A stretch of 64,000 nucleotides of DNA from Mesostigma viride (GCA_009746045.1 RPFO01000119.1:27501-91500); one strand, 5' to 3'. Shown: positions 54,691 to 62,432, counted from the stretch's first letter. The notes: generated by a model not told the origin, from the letters alone. A program made the numbers and translations.

Positions 54691-56205
54691 ATGGACGCCT
54701 TCTCCGTTTTGTGCGAGGCCGCTCAGGCTCAGGCTCAGACTAAGGCTAAGGATCAGGCACTCCTTGCAATCCCGGAAATGCACTCTCTGAACCTCTCTGA
54801 CGACGAGAAGGAGGCCGCCACCGCGCTCGCCACGCTCAAAATCGTGCCCGAGGTCATCAAGGCGGTCCAGGCGGGCACGGGGGCTGCAAACAAAAACAAC
54901 AACAAGCAGACGCCCGCGCCCACGCCAGCGCCCACGCCCGCGCCCACGCAGACGCAGCCGCAGACGCAGACGCAGGCAAACGCCAACGTCAACGTCAACC
55001 TCAACGCGCAGAGGCCAAAACGACCCCTGGAGATGGCGCCCGCGCCTTTGCCCGCCCCGGCCCTTTCTCCAGCCCTTTCTCAGGCCCCTGCGCCCACGCC
55101 CATCCTATCGCTGCCGGAAGGAGCCGTCACCATGGAGGTCGTGCACCCGGACGGGAGGAAGGAGCTCGTTTACCGCATCGTGCCCGCGGTGGCGGCGGCC
55201 GCGGCGGCAAAGAGAGCCAAGACGGTCATCTCCGTCGCCGTGGGCGTGCCCTGCAACCCGCAGACCGTCGTGGGCGTGCCCAAGCTGCCCCAAGTCGTGC
55301 CCAGGCCCGCGGGGCCCCCGCTCCTGCCGCCCGTCAAGCTCTTCGCGCAGGGGATGCAGAACCTCGCCAGGATGCAAGTCGCCGCGACCGCCATGGCCGC
55401 GAGAAGCCCCGTCCTCGCACAGCCGCAGCCGCAGCCGCAGCAGCCGCAGCAGCCAAGGCAGATCCTCCCCAACCACGTGCTCATCAACAGGGACGTGCCC
55501 GTTCACGCGCCCAGGCGGCACTCCGCGCAGGTCAGGGCGCTGCTCACAAGGAACCCGGCAGCCAGGGTCTTCCCCACGCCGGCGGGAGAGCAGCACAAGG
55601 TCGACAGGCTCCTCCTGCTGCCCGGGGAGGACAGGAAGCCCGCGCGCGTCGAGAACATCGACCCGGAGCAGGAGGCCAAGCTCGTCTACCCCCTCATGGT
55701 GGTCACGCCCGCCAAGTGCTGGGGGCAGATGCCTACCAAGGTGCCGCTCGACAAGGCCGAGGACAAGGAGCAGGAGGCCATCTGGAGGAACATCCGCAAC
55801 GCCCAGATCGAGGAGGGGTGGAGGCAGCCGTGCGTGCTGCAGGGGACCTGCAAGGCGGTCAGGGCCGAGAGGGACGCGGTGGACGCCTGCCTGGCCAAGA
55901 TCGCGCCCTCGTCTCCGGAGATGGCGGCTCGCATCGACCAGCGCGCGGCGTTGCGCACGCAGGCGCTGGCTCTGGCGACTCTGAACGAGCACATCTTGAG
56001 GGACTTGCTTCCTCTGGTGCCCGAGGACCGCAGGCGGGACTATGCGACGATGGCGAGGGAGTTCAGCTTCTTCGCGAGGAGCACTGTGGTGCGGGCTTGC
56101 GCTTCCGCGGGTCGTTCTGGTGCTGCTGCTATTCAGAATAGGGTGGCTAACTTGCGGGACAAGGCTACGGCGCTGTTCTCGTACACGCCCGTGGGCGAGC
56201 TGTAG
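54691..56205 (+). CDS. Gene G: 504-residue protein of unknown function, Pro/Gln/Ala-rich middle
   Basis: Intact single exon. The N-terminus is helical (MDAFSVLCEAAQAQAQTKAK). Residues about 70-105 are a TPAPTPAP and TQTQ repeat, then Pro-rich (PLPAPALSPALSQAPAP). A more ordered part follows (GAVTMEVVHPDGRKELVYRI), then an Ala run with KRAK, a possible nuclear signal. The last 200 residues look globular and helical (VDRLLLLPGEDRKPARVENI; LATLNEHILRDLLPLVPEDR). No family recognised. The 3' end has AATAAAGAACTTTATT, both a poly(A) word and a perfect short hairpin. Part of its 3' end is duplicated at 56701. Confidence 0.8.
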   Translation: MDAFSVLCEAAQAQAQTKAKDQALLAIPEMHSLNLSDDEKEAATALATLKIVPEVIKAVQAGTGAANKNNNKQTPAPTPAPTPAPTQTQPQTQTQANANVNVNLNAQRPKRPLEMAPAPLPAPALSPALSQAPAPTPILSLPEGAVTMEVVHPDGRKELVYRIVPAVAAAAAAKRAKTVISVAVGVPCNPQTVVGVPKLPQVVPRPAGPPLLPPVKLFAQGMQNLARMQVAATAMAARSPVLAQPQPQPQQPQQPRQILPNHVLINRDVPVHAPRRHSAQVRALLTRNPAARVFPTPAGEQHKVDRLLLLPGEDRKPARVENIDPEQEAKLVYPLMVVTPAKCWGQMPTKVPLDKAEDKEQEAIWRNIRNAQIEEGWRQPCVLQGTCKAVRAERDAVDACLAKIAPSSPEMAARIDQRAALRTQALALATLNEHILRDLLPLVPEDRRRDYATMAREFSFFARSTVVRACASAGRSGAAAIQNRVANLRDKATALFSYTPVGEL

Positions 56206-56261
56206 ACTTGGGTATTGGACTTGGACTTGGGGATAGTTGGGACTTGGGGAATTGATTAATG

Positions 56262-56281
56262 AGTAATAAAGAACTTTATTG
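56262..56281 (+). terminator. Hairpin overlapping the poly(A) word after gene G
   Basis: AATAAAGAACTTTATT is self-complementary with AATAAAG/CTTTATT arms. The duplicated 3' end near 56818 has the related AATAAAGGAACCTTTAT, preserving pairing with a compensatory G/C pair. Confidence 0.5.
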
Positions 56282-56314
56282 ATGAATGAATAATAAAGTG
56301 TTTCAATTAGTGGA

Positions 56315-56578
56315 TCAATCATCATCCAAGAATTTATTAAAATTCGTCAAAATGGCGGCGAAGAGCGGCACAAGCCCGACAATTGCAACGCCAACGCCAC
56401 TATACAATATCCTTGTCAATCTCTTCTGTTTTTCCTTATAATCTTTCTCGCCGGGTCCGTGATTCGGTCTATCTAATCCGCCATATAGAACCATTCCCAA
56501 TCCGGCTAGGAACATCATGAAACAAAGGATCATTATAGCCCACGTGGCTTTGTTCGAAAGACCCCACATATTCACCAT
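56315..56578 (-). CDS. Gene H: small two-helix membrane protein
   Basis: 87 residues. Helix 1 is about residues 10-33 (ATWAIMILCFMMFLAGLGMV), then a polar loop (GGLDRPNHGPGEKDYKEKQK) and helix 2 about 57-80 (ILYSGVGVAIVGLVPLFAAI). No signal peptide or family is recognised. Short paired-helix proteins like this are common in large DNA viruses of algae but also in organelles. The gene sits between two copies of gene G's 3' end, on the opposite strand, as if inserted there. Confidence 0.65.
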   Translation of the reverse strand: MVNMWGLSNKATWAIMILCFMMFLAGLGMVLYGGLDRPNHGPGEKDYKEKQKRLTRILYSGVGVAIVGLVPLFAAILTNFNKFLDDD

Positions 56579-56700
56579 TGTACGGTGGGATATTTTCCGA
56601 TTCGACTACCTAGTTTAGGGATGAGTGGACCCATGAGCCATGAAGTGCTTCAATGAGTGGACCCACTAGCTACTTAGCAATAAGGCCTCTCGCCGCCCGG

Positions 56701-56840
56701 GAATAGGGTGGCTAACTTGCGGGACAAGGCGACGGCGCTGTTCTCGTACACGCCCGTGGGCGAGCTGTAGACTTGGGAATTGGGGATACTGGGGGACTTG
56801 GTTGATGGATTAATGAGTAATAAAGGAACCTTTATGAATC
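56701..56840 (+). pseudogene. Duplicated 3' end of gene G
   Basis: GAATAGGGTGGCTAACTTGC through GGCGAGCTGTAGACTTGGG repeats 56136-56215 with one change, then continues as a shortened version of the 3' flank including TTAATGAGTAATAAAGG. No upstream coding part is present. Confidence 0.9.
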
Positions 56841-56900
56841 TACTGCCTTACAATGAATGAATCATATTGTTATTGAAATTCTTAAGTAAGATATAAAACA

Positions 56901-57155
56901 ATGAGCAGTGCAAAGGTTGTACTTGCAGGGTTTGCTGTAGGAACGGCGTACTACATGATGATGTCCAAGTCTATTCCTAAGGAGGTGAACTGCTCGTTCT
57001 CCGCGAACATTTGGACAGACATATTTGCCTTTATTTGCGGTGCCGTGCTTATTTACAAGGGGTCGACTATGGCGCAACCAGATCTCGTTATAGTTGCAAT
57101 AGGGACGGCCATTGTCACGGAACACATTTGGCAGTTCGCGTTCAACAAGATTTGA
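56901..57155 (+). CDS. Gene I: small membrane protein
   Basis: 84 residues with three hydrophobic stretches: VVLAGFAVGTAYYMMM near the N-terminus, IFAFICGAVLIYKG and LVIVAIGTAIVTEHIWQFAF. The pattern of a helix, a polar stretch with Cys and Trp, then two helices ending in HIWQ resembles short membrane proteins I associate with large DNA viruses; this is from pattern only. TATAAAA lies just before the ATG (56892), probably too close to act as a TATA box for this start. Confidence 0.65.
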   Translation: MSSAKVVLAGFAVGTAYYMMMSKSIPKEVNCSFSANIWTDIFAFICGAVLIYKGSTMAQPDLVIVAIGTAIVTEHIWQFAFNKI

Positions 57156-57462
57156 TGCGTCGACTGCCAAGACTTTTTGAACGGATCCATGGGTAATAAA
57201 TGCCTCTCGCTGCCCGGAACTGGGGAATTCCACAGGTTACGGAAGCTAGCGTACCCCGGTGGCAGATTTTTTTTTCACGTAGCCACTATGACACGGTGTG
57301 CTGGCGGGGCTGTTTGGGCATCTGGCCGTCCATTCACTTTCCACCCTTCTAGAAGCCCGTACTATAATAGTTCCGAGCTCAGGAGCGTTCGTTGCTTATT
57401 TGAAATTGTCACCCGCTCTCTGACGAAAGGTGTCCCCGTCCTCGCACGCCATTCTCGCAGCG
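57156..57462. promoter_or_regulatory. Gene J upstream region with TTCTAGAA
   Basis: TTCTAGAA at 57357-57364 repeats the core of the heat-shock words seen upstream of D/E and F/G. The remaining sequence has no gene. Confidence 0.45.
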
Positions 57463-58119
57463 ATGGAGATCGGCGAAGGAGAGCCCGCGTCCTACGAGTC
57501 CCTCCCCCCGGAACTCATCAAAAAGATCGTGGAAAAGTCTTGGCCGTTCGGCGATGGCATCAACAAGGCCACGCAGAAAGCGTACGAGGAGGTGAAACGA
57601 GAGAAGTTGGAAGAGGAATATCTCAAAAGGCGGTACGTGAACTTGGAGCTGGCCGTTTCCAAAGAGCTGGCGTTTCGTCAAGAGGCCGAGATCGACCGCA
57701 TCGACCCTCTTCTTCAACAGAGGACGGACGAACAACTGCGAGGGGTGATGGCCGCCCTCACGCCCGAAAGGCTCCAAGAGTGCGAGGACGCCGTTTTCAC
57801 GCCCCGGGGGGACAAAATCCACAAGATGTGGGCCCTTTGGGAGGAGTTGGAGGAAGGCATCGTGCACGTGATGGAGCTGAGGGTGTCTAACAGCATGAGG
57901 CGCAGAGTGGAGGAGCGGCTGTACGACGTCGCCGGGAGGAACTGGACTTTGCAAGAACGCGCGCACAGTTTCGTGTTCAAGACGTTCAACCAGCTAGAGC
58001 GTCAGGAAATAATGGCGGGAAGAAGTACGACCGGATCTCATTGGGAACGTTCCGGGTGGTGGTCGAGCGCTACGACGCGACATGTGGACCAATATTCGAA
58101 CACCACCGTGCTTCAATAG
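57463..58119 (+). CDS. Gene J: charged coiled protein, possible F-box-like start
   Basis: ATG 57463 (MEIGEGEPASYESLPPELIK) begins with ESLPPELIKKIVEK, reminiscent of the first helix of an F-box, but too short to claim one. The rest is Glu/Arg-rich and helical (EEYLKRRYVNLELAVSKELA; RIDPLLQQRTDEQLRGVMAA; MWALWEELEEGIVHVMELRV). The frame ends at 58119, yet from 58018 the other phase reads KKYDRISLGTFRVVVERYDA, which looks like genuine protein, so a one-base shift near 58015 may have truncated or extended it wrongly. Function unknown. Confidence 0.6.
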   Translation: MEIGEGEPASYESLPPELIKKIVEKSWPFGDGINKATQKAYEEVKREKLEEEYLKRRYVNLELAVSKELAFRQEAEIDRIDPLLQQRTDEQLRGVMAALTPERLQECEDAVFTPRGDKIHKMWALWEELEEGIVHVMELRVSNSMRRRVEERLYDVAGRNWTLQERAHSFVFKTFNQLERQEIMAGRSTTGSHWERSGWWSSATTRHVDQYSNTTVLQ

Positions 58120-58302
58120 TTCTCCTCCTTGGTCCTAGAGAGGACGGGGGTTTTGAAACAGTCGCGAAAGGATACGATGCGCACGGGCCTCTTGTGCCTG
58201 CGAATCTTGAGCGTACATGTACGGCGTCTGTCCGTGCAATTCATGCATTATTTACGATAATCAATGAAAAAACCTTTTCGCATTCACAATGTGTGCACGC
58301 CC

Positions 58303-58470
58303 ATGGGTTGTTGTTATAGCGTAGAAACTGCCACGAGCGACGATAAAGATATAGGGTCGACGGTGCGAATGAGCACGGAGGGAGCTCAATTGTGCGCCGA
58401 GTACGCCTCGGCCCTGCGTTCCGTCCAGAAGGAATCTCCCCCATTGCCGTGCTCTACTCGGCCATCCTAA
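58303..58470 (+). CDS. Small protein with MGCC lipidation-type N-terminus
   Basis: 55 residues from ATG 58303: MGCCYSVETATSDDKD. Gly2, Cys3/Cys4 and Ser6 fit an N-myristoylation plus palmitoylation signal. The remainder is short and polar (MSTEGAQLCAEYASALRSVQ). A longer frame begins at 58264. No family recognised; coding status is uncertain. Confidence 0.4.
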   Translation: MGCCYSVETATSDDKDIGSTVRMSTEGAQLCAEYASALRSVQKESPPLPCSTRPS

Positions 58471-58634
58471 CGACTCGTTGTCACTTGTGCGTCAGGGGGC
58501 GGTATTTTGCGCGGCTTGCGTTCCGTTATGTCCCCAAAACGAACGTGCGTGGCCCCTTGTTCCGTCCAGCGAGTGTGGGAGGGCATCTGTGTGTCCTTTA
58601 TTTACAATTCTCAAAATTTTTAACTGTGCGCGAC

Positions 58635-58901
58635 CTAGCGCCTCTTCTTTCGGTACCTGCGCTGGGCTATGGAGTGCGTGGCCGGCGTCGCGTAATCCGA
58701 ATACCCTCCTGCGTTCAAATCGCCTCCCGGGACGGGGGTCGATTCGACCGCGGTCAGATCTCGCATGGGACACGTGAACCCGCCTTGGTGCGCGGAGTGC
58801 TTCCGCGACTTTCGAGCGTGGGAGGCGCACGTCTTGTAGCCCTTTCGGGCGGCGTTGTTGCATTTGTGATTGTCCTTGGTCTTCGCACTGCACTGTGCCA
58901 T
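58635..58901 (-). CDS. Small Cys/His zinc-binding protein (CxxxT...G..C..H type)
   Basis: 88 residues. The N-terminus MAQCSAKTKDNHKCNNAARK then GYKTCASHARKSRK fits C-x-A-x-T-x(5)-C-x(6)-GY-x-x-C-x-x-H, a short zinc-finger-like pattern shared with two other proteins here (C-terminus at 59732-60342 and N-terminus at 63415-63747). The C-terminus is basic (SIAQRRYRKKRR). Such short proteins are frequent in large DNA viruses; role unknown. Confidence 0.7.
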   Translation of the reverse strand: MAQCSAKTKDNHKCNNAARKGYKTCASHARKSRKHSAHQGGFTCPMRDLTAVESTPVPGGDLNAGGYSDYATPATHSIAQRRYRKKRR

Positions 58902-58935
58902 GTGGTTGTATAAAGAAGGTTCGAGAAAATTTCGA

Positions 58936-59007
58936 TGTTCTGGGCGAGATTCGAACTCGCGACTTTCGGTTCATAAGGCCGACGCTCTTCCACTGAGCTA
59001 CCAGAAC
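58936..59007 (-). tRNA. tRNA, anticodon UAU by position (Ile?)
   Basis: Minus strand: the acceptor stem GTTCTGG/CCAGAAC, D stem GCTC/GAGC and T stem GCGAG/CTCGC all pair perfectly, with T loop TTCGAAT. The anticodon stem TCGGC/ACCGA has one C.A mismatch and the loop is CTTATGA, so positions 34-36 read TAT. Position 37 is G rather than the A usual for A-starting codons, so identity is uncertain. No intron and no encoded CCA; 71 nt plus discriminator A. Confidence 0.88.
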
Positions 59008-59021
59008 GTTCGTGTGGCGGT

Positions 59022-59056
59022 TACGAATCCGGAGAGATTTGTAACCGCCGGAGAGG
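59022..59056. repeat. Inverted repeat next to the tRNA
   Basis: GGCGGTTAC ... GTAACCGCC surround AATCCGGAGAGATTT. The stem lies just upstream of the tRNA in its direction of transcription and upstream of the next plus-strand gene. Confidence 0.7.
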
Positions 59057-59131
59057 GTCAGTAGAGCAAAGGATAAAAGGGCATCCACGAAAGGGAGACG
59101 CAGTGGACACACGCAAAAACCAAAACAAACC

Positions 59132-59576
59132 ATGAAAGGCGCGAATCTGAAACTCGCCATGAAGGAGTGGGAGGACATGCTGCCAAAAACGAAAACGTGA
59201 GTGAGTTTTTTGCGTTTTTTGAATCGAGAACCAAAGCGCTGGATCCAAACACTTGTTCGCTTACCACGGTTCGCCCGGGTTGCCGCTTACGTACCGTTCC
59301 TCCTCGCGCAGGATTTTGAAGGAAGTTCCAGACGCGCCTCGTCCGCTGGGATTCTGGTGGATGAACGCAAAAGAGCGGAATGACATCGTTCTGGCGATGA
59401 GAAACGTCATAAGGAACATGGAAGAAGCGGCAAACAGAGCGATGGCCATGAAAACGCCCCCTGAAGTGTGCAAACGCATACACTCAATCGATGAAAACCG
59501 CTCCGTTATTTGGAACGCGGTGGCGGAGGGTTTTTGCGGTGTGACGGACGAGTGTAGCTGCGTCCGTCTTGTCTAG
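59132..59576 (+). CDS. Short two-exon gene of unknown function
   Basis: Exons 59132-59196 and 59312-59576 give 109 residues; the 115-nt intron has GTGAGT..CGCAG ends and is phase 2. Joining gives MKGANLKLAMKEWEDMLPKT and then ILKEVPDAPRPLGFWWMNAK, followed by a basic helix (VIRNMEEAANRAMAMKTPPE) and a Cys-containing end (FCGVTDECSCVRLV). No family recognised. A spliceosomal intron shows that at least this gene is expressed in a nucleus, whatever its origin. Downstream TTGATAT ... ATATCAA (59666) could form a 3' hairpin. Confidence 0.65.
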
Positions 59577-59731
59577 CTGCTCGGCGGCCCGTAGGAGGGC
59601 GTCGATAGCAAGAGAGGCTTTTCAAAAATGGGCAGGAGTCGCCAGCCTCGGGCGAGATTGAATCTTTGATATTATGTATTATATCAAGCAAAAATATTTT
59701 TCATTTTGAACGAGCATTGGCCATTTGATGA

Positions 59732-60342
59732 TCACTTTCTTGCGTGACACGCGCATGTTTTGCACCCCTTTCGAGGCTTGTTCCCGCACCTCTTTCCGGC
59801 GAGCGTCTGGGCACTACATTGTTGCTTGACACCGGTCGAATGCGCTCTGTTCGTGTGCCTTACGCCCGAGTACTTTCTCCTTTTCAGTGGATCTTCTACC
59901 ATATTCGCCGCTCTCGCTCGGGATGTCAAACGTTCTATGTTTTGATTCTGCCGAGTAGCTTCTATTTTTATCCTCTTGATCCTGTCTTTTAGCGTTCCTC
60001 TCATCTCCTCGACTTCTTCGGCTGGGTATCGTCTCGACTGAGACCATTCTTTCATCGTCCTTCCATATGTTTGGTCGAGTTCGCCCTTCGTTTCTTTAGC
60101 TTGTTCTATTTGACGTCTCAAATCTGTTTTCGCATTATCCAGAACTTGCTTTTCCCAAGGTCGGCTAAAAAGCAGAGGTGTGTCCTCGGACTCGGTATTT
60201 GATGGAAGGGCCCGCGGGGGGGTTCCGGCACTGGAAAAGGGAGCTCTCTGGGTGGTGCGCTCTCGTTTTTGACTTCGTCTTCACGGTCGACACCGGGTCC
60301 ACGTGCCCGGTGAAAGCGCCTAGTGGATCGTTTCCGGGGCAT
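59732..60342 (-). CDS. Coiled-coil protein with C-terminal CxxxT...G..C..H module, one frame break
   Basis: ATG 60342 (MPRKRSTRRFHRARGPGVDR), basic then Pro-rich (ELPFPVPEPP). At the C-run (plus-strand G7, about 60218-60224) the phase must shift once, after which it reads ALPSNTESEDTPLLFSRPWE, EKQVLDNAKTDLRRQIEQAK and a long helix (MKEWSQSRRYPAEEVEEMRG). The end is QQCSAQTLAGKRCGNKPRKG then CKTCACHARK, the same Cys/His module as the protein at 58635-58901. A homopolymer miscount would explain the break. About 202 residues if unbroken. Confidence 0.65.
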
Positions 60343-60361
60343 CTCCGTGTATAGATTCGTC

Positions 60362-60439
60362 TTAGTTTTTTTTACGCTCCGAATTTCGACGATTCGACCA
60401 GTACCGGTTGTAGCGGAACTCGATCACGGGCGCGAACAT
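60362..60439 (-). CDS. 25-codon frame with a repeated VIEFRYNRYWSNRR motif
   Basis: MFAPVIEFRYNRYWSNRR followed by a short basic tail and TAA. The 14-residue motif is repeated exactly at the end of the protein at 61805-62014. Whether this is a free micro-protein or a remnant is unknown. Confidence 0.4.
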   Translation of the reverse strand: MFAPVIEFRYNRYWSNRRNSERKKN

Positions 60440-60527
60440 TTGGAACGAGCATTGGCCAGATTTTATTAATGAACAATTTTTACTTCATTTATTGCCATTT
60501 TTGTAAAATATCGATACAAATCGATGT
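60440..60527. terminator. AT-rich 3' flank of the gene at 60528
   Basis: TTTATT words read as AATAAA on the minus strand (60465, 60490). GAACGAGCATTGGCCA here also occurs at 59709. Confidence 0.4.
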
Positions 60528-61424
60528 TTAAGAAGTGATAGGAAGGAAGCGCTGGGGAGGACCCTCGAGCGCCTTCCGACTAGTCAGGTATTGCTCTCTC
60601 TTGCGTTTATTCTCGAGCGCAAACGCGCGGTCCACAGGGATCTTGGCTTCCTCGTGGACGCCGTTCTCTTTAAAGAAGTCGAACATGCCCCTTCCGAGCT
60701 GAGTGATGCTCTTGACGGGGTCTATTCCCTTGGAAATGTTCTTCTTGTTGATTATGTTCATCAAGTCCACTCCGGCGCTCATCTCCTCTGAGAAGTAGTC
60801 GCGCGTCGAGTCGCTCTTCTTCATGTTGTGCAGGTGTCGAATAGCGGGCGTGTGCATTCCCGATACGGCGAAGTTCTCCGTTTCGTTGATGAACGCGTAC
60901 ACCTTCGGCCCGGCCTTCTTCTCGGGGTTGTCCATGAACAGCTTGACGGCGGCCATGTGCTCCTTGGTGCTCTGACAGCTCTTGACGCGCTTGTCGTCTT
61001 CCAAGGCCACCTTCTCCGATGCCCTCGCGTAGATATCGTCGGCCAACGACACGTCTGCGTTCAGGTACCGCTCGAGGAGGATCGAGATGTTCTCTCGGAA
61101 ATTGGCAGCCATCTTGCCAGGGAGGAGCATGATGATTCGAGTCAAGCCCTGACGGTCGGTCACGGGGGTGTCTCGCTGCCCCTGACCGGGAAAACGGAAG
61201 TTGTCGGCCAGGCCGACAACTTCGGGATGCGCCTTTTGCAAGGCACACCAAACATCTCGGGGGTTCTTAAACCCAAGGGCACCAAGCCCGTCGTACACCG
61301 ACACCTTTTCATCAGGAGAAACTCGGATTTTCTTAGCAAAACGGGGATGGTCCTCTGCACCGTTTAAAGGGGTGAGAAACCTGACGACCTCAGACATGGC
61401 GGCGTGGTGTTTTCGCGTGTTCAT
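60528..61424 (-). CDS. 298-residue protein of an algal/viral-type family
   Basis: Start ATG 61424, with an alternative Met nine codons in (MSEVVRFLTPLNG). Residues 30-110 read IRVSPDEKVSVYDGLGALGF, then DNFRFPGQGQRDTPVTDRQG and IIMLLPGKMAANFRENISIL with LERYLNADVSLADDI. This order (a regulatory-like 'VSVYD' start, FPGQGQR, then LPG...R...ERYL..D.SL) resembles proteins I recall from dinoflagellate-type genomes and large DNA viruses, with a Bro/KilA-N-like feel; no domain name is claimed. The C-terminal half is helical (MFDFFKENGVHEEAKIPVDR). Intact. It starts a run of same-strand genes with those at 61515-62432. Confidence 0.7.
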   Translation of the reverse strand: MNTRKHHAAMSEVVRFLTPLNGAEDHPRFAKKIRVSPDEKVSVYDGLGALGFKNPRDVWCALQKAHPEVVGLADNFRFPGQGQRDTPVTDRQGLTRIIMLLPGKMAANFRENISILLERYLNADVSLADDIYARASEKVALEDDKRVKSCQSTKEHMAAVKLFMDNPEKKAGPKVYAFINETENFAVSGMHTPAIRHLHNMKKSDSTRDYFSEEMSAGVDLMNIINKKNISKGIDPVKSITQLGRGMFDFFKENGVHEEAKIPVDRAFALENKRKREQYLTSRKALEGPPQRFLPITS

Positions 61425-61514
61425 GTCCCACGCATCGAATTAATCCCGTGTTCCAGGAACGCGGTCGAAGCGTCTCGAACCGTGGAACCGTGCAGAGCGC
61501 CGCGCCAGTCCGGA

Positions 61515-61778
61515 TCAGTCGAGTTCGGCGCCGAGGTAGTTGCGGCAGAGGATGCGCATATTCTCTCGCTGCTCCTCGTTTTGGACAGGCAGTTTCCTAA
61601 GAATGGCGACCATCGCCGACGGTTTGCAAACGGGGGTAAACGTCCCCCCCTCCTCCTCGACGTACGTCACGAGTTTTTGCAGCTCGGGATTGTCCCTCAA
61701 CACTCTGTCAAGGATCGCGTTAAACGCCGCCGCGGTCTCCTTGTCGTAGGAGGGTGCAGGGAGAACGGGTCGAGACAT
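61515..61778 (-). CDS. Small helical protein, 87 residues
   Basis: The chosen start ATG 61778 gives MSRPVLPAPSYDKETAAAFN; the frame is open further upstream but without motifs. It contains AILDRVLRDNPELQKLVTYV and MVAILRKLPVQNEEQRENMR, both amphipathic. Unrecognised. It lies 90 bp after the 298-residue gene's start, on the same strand. Confidence 0.6.
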   Translation of the reverse strand: MSRPVLPAPSYDKETAAAFNAILDRVLRDNPELQKLVTYVEEEGGTFTPVCKPSAMVAILRKLPVQNEEQRENMRILCRNYLGAELD

Positions 61779-61804
61779 CTTTACACGGGAATCAAACAAG
61801 TTTG

Positions 61805-62014
61805 TCAACGCTCGGAGGGCGAGCCCTTCTTTTCCGCTGTCGCTTCGGCCTTTCGACGATTTGACCAGTACCGGTTGTACCGAAACTCGATCACTCGCGC
61901 GAGACCCGCGGTCATTTTCGCGGGAGAACGCGGAGGCTCCGGAGGCGGAGAGTAACGCGGGCCCGTCCATAGGCCGATCGGGGATCGCGGTTTAGGAGCG
62001 AAGCACGAAAACAT
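61805..62014 (-). CDS. 69-residue Pro-rich protein ending in the VIEFRYNRYWSNRR motif
   Basis: ATG 62014: MFSCFAPKPRSPIGLW, then PPPEPPRSPAK, then ARVIEFRYNRYWSNRRKAEA and a Lys/Glu tail. The core motif matches the frame at 60362-60439 exactly. The gene is 13 bp after the stop of the gene at 62028, same strand. Function unknown. Confidence 0.6.
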   Translation of the reverse strand: MFSCFAPKPRSPIGLWTGPRYSPPPEPPRSPAKMTAGLARVIEFRYNRYWSNRRKAEATAEKKGSPSER

Positions 62015-62027
62015 TCCGATTCCTACC

Positions 62028-62432
62028 TTAGGATTCGATATCTTCGTCCTCGGACTCCAAGGACCTCGTAAAGAGCATGGCGTACACGTTGGCAACGTTA
62101 AAACGCACGTAGTTGACGAGTAAAAACGCCAACAAGCCCTTCACGAGCCCCGCGCGCACGAAACCAGGCACGAAGATGACGCACGTGATCAGCAACTGCA
62201 CGAAAAACGGTACGGACTTTACGAGGACCGTCTTGACGGTTTCTTCTTCCTGATCGATCTGCATCATTCTCGTCCACGCGACGGAAACCATGATCCAGAT
62301 AAGGGGGGACACGATGATGTCGAAGATCTTCAGGCCGGATCCGAAGCATACGGACAGGAACGACGGAGCGACCGGGGCCGGGGCCGGGGCTGGGGGGCCG
62401 CCAGACGTTTGTAACTTCTCTTCGGGATTCAT
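62028..62432 (-). CDS. 134-residue membrane protein
   Basis: The N-terminus is soluble and Pro-rich (MNPEEKLQTSGGPPAPAPAP). Hydrophobic segments follow: FDIIVSPLIWIMVSVAW, VPFFVQLLITCVIFVPGF and VKGLLAFLLVNYVRF. It ends in an acidic tail (SLESEDEDIES). Three predicted membrane helices; no family recognised. Divergent from the gene at 62645, across the repeated TATA-type promoter. Confidence 0.7.
   Translation of the reverse strand: MNPEEKLQTSGGPPAPAPAPVAPSFLSVCFGSGLKIFDIIVSPLIWIMVSVAWTRMMQIDQEEETVKTVLVKSVPFFVQLLITCVIFVPGFVRAGLVKGLLAFLLVNYVRFNVANVYAMLFTRSLESEDEDIES

Noticed and set aside
55105-56325. 406-codon frame antisense to gene G
   Set aside because: A shadow of a GC-rich gene; its composition is His/Arg/Leu-rich with no motifs, and gene G has the promoter motif and 3' signal.
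57463-57520. Confident F-box call for gene J
   Set aside because: Only the first helix-like LPPELIKKI is similar; the rest of the F-box pattern is missing.
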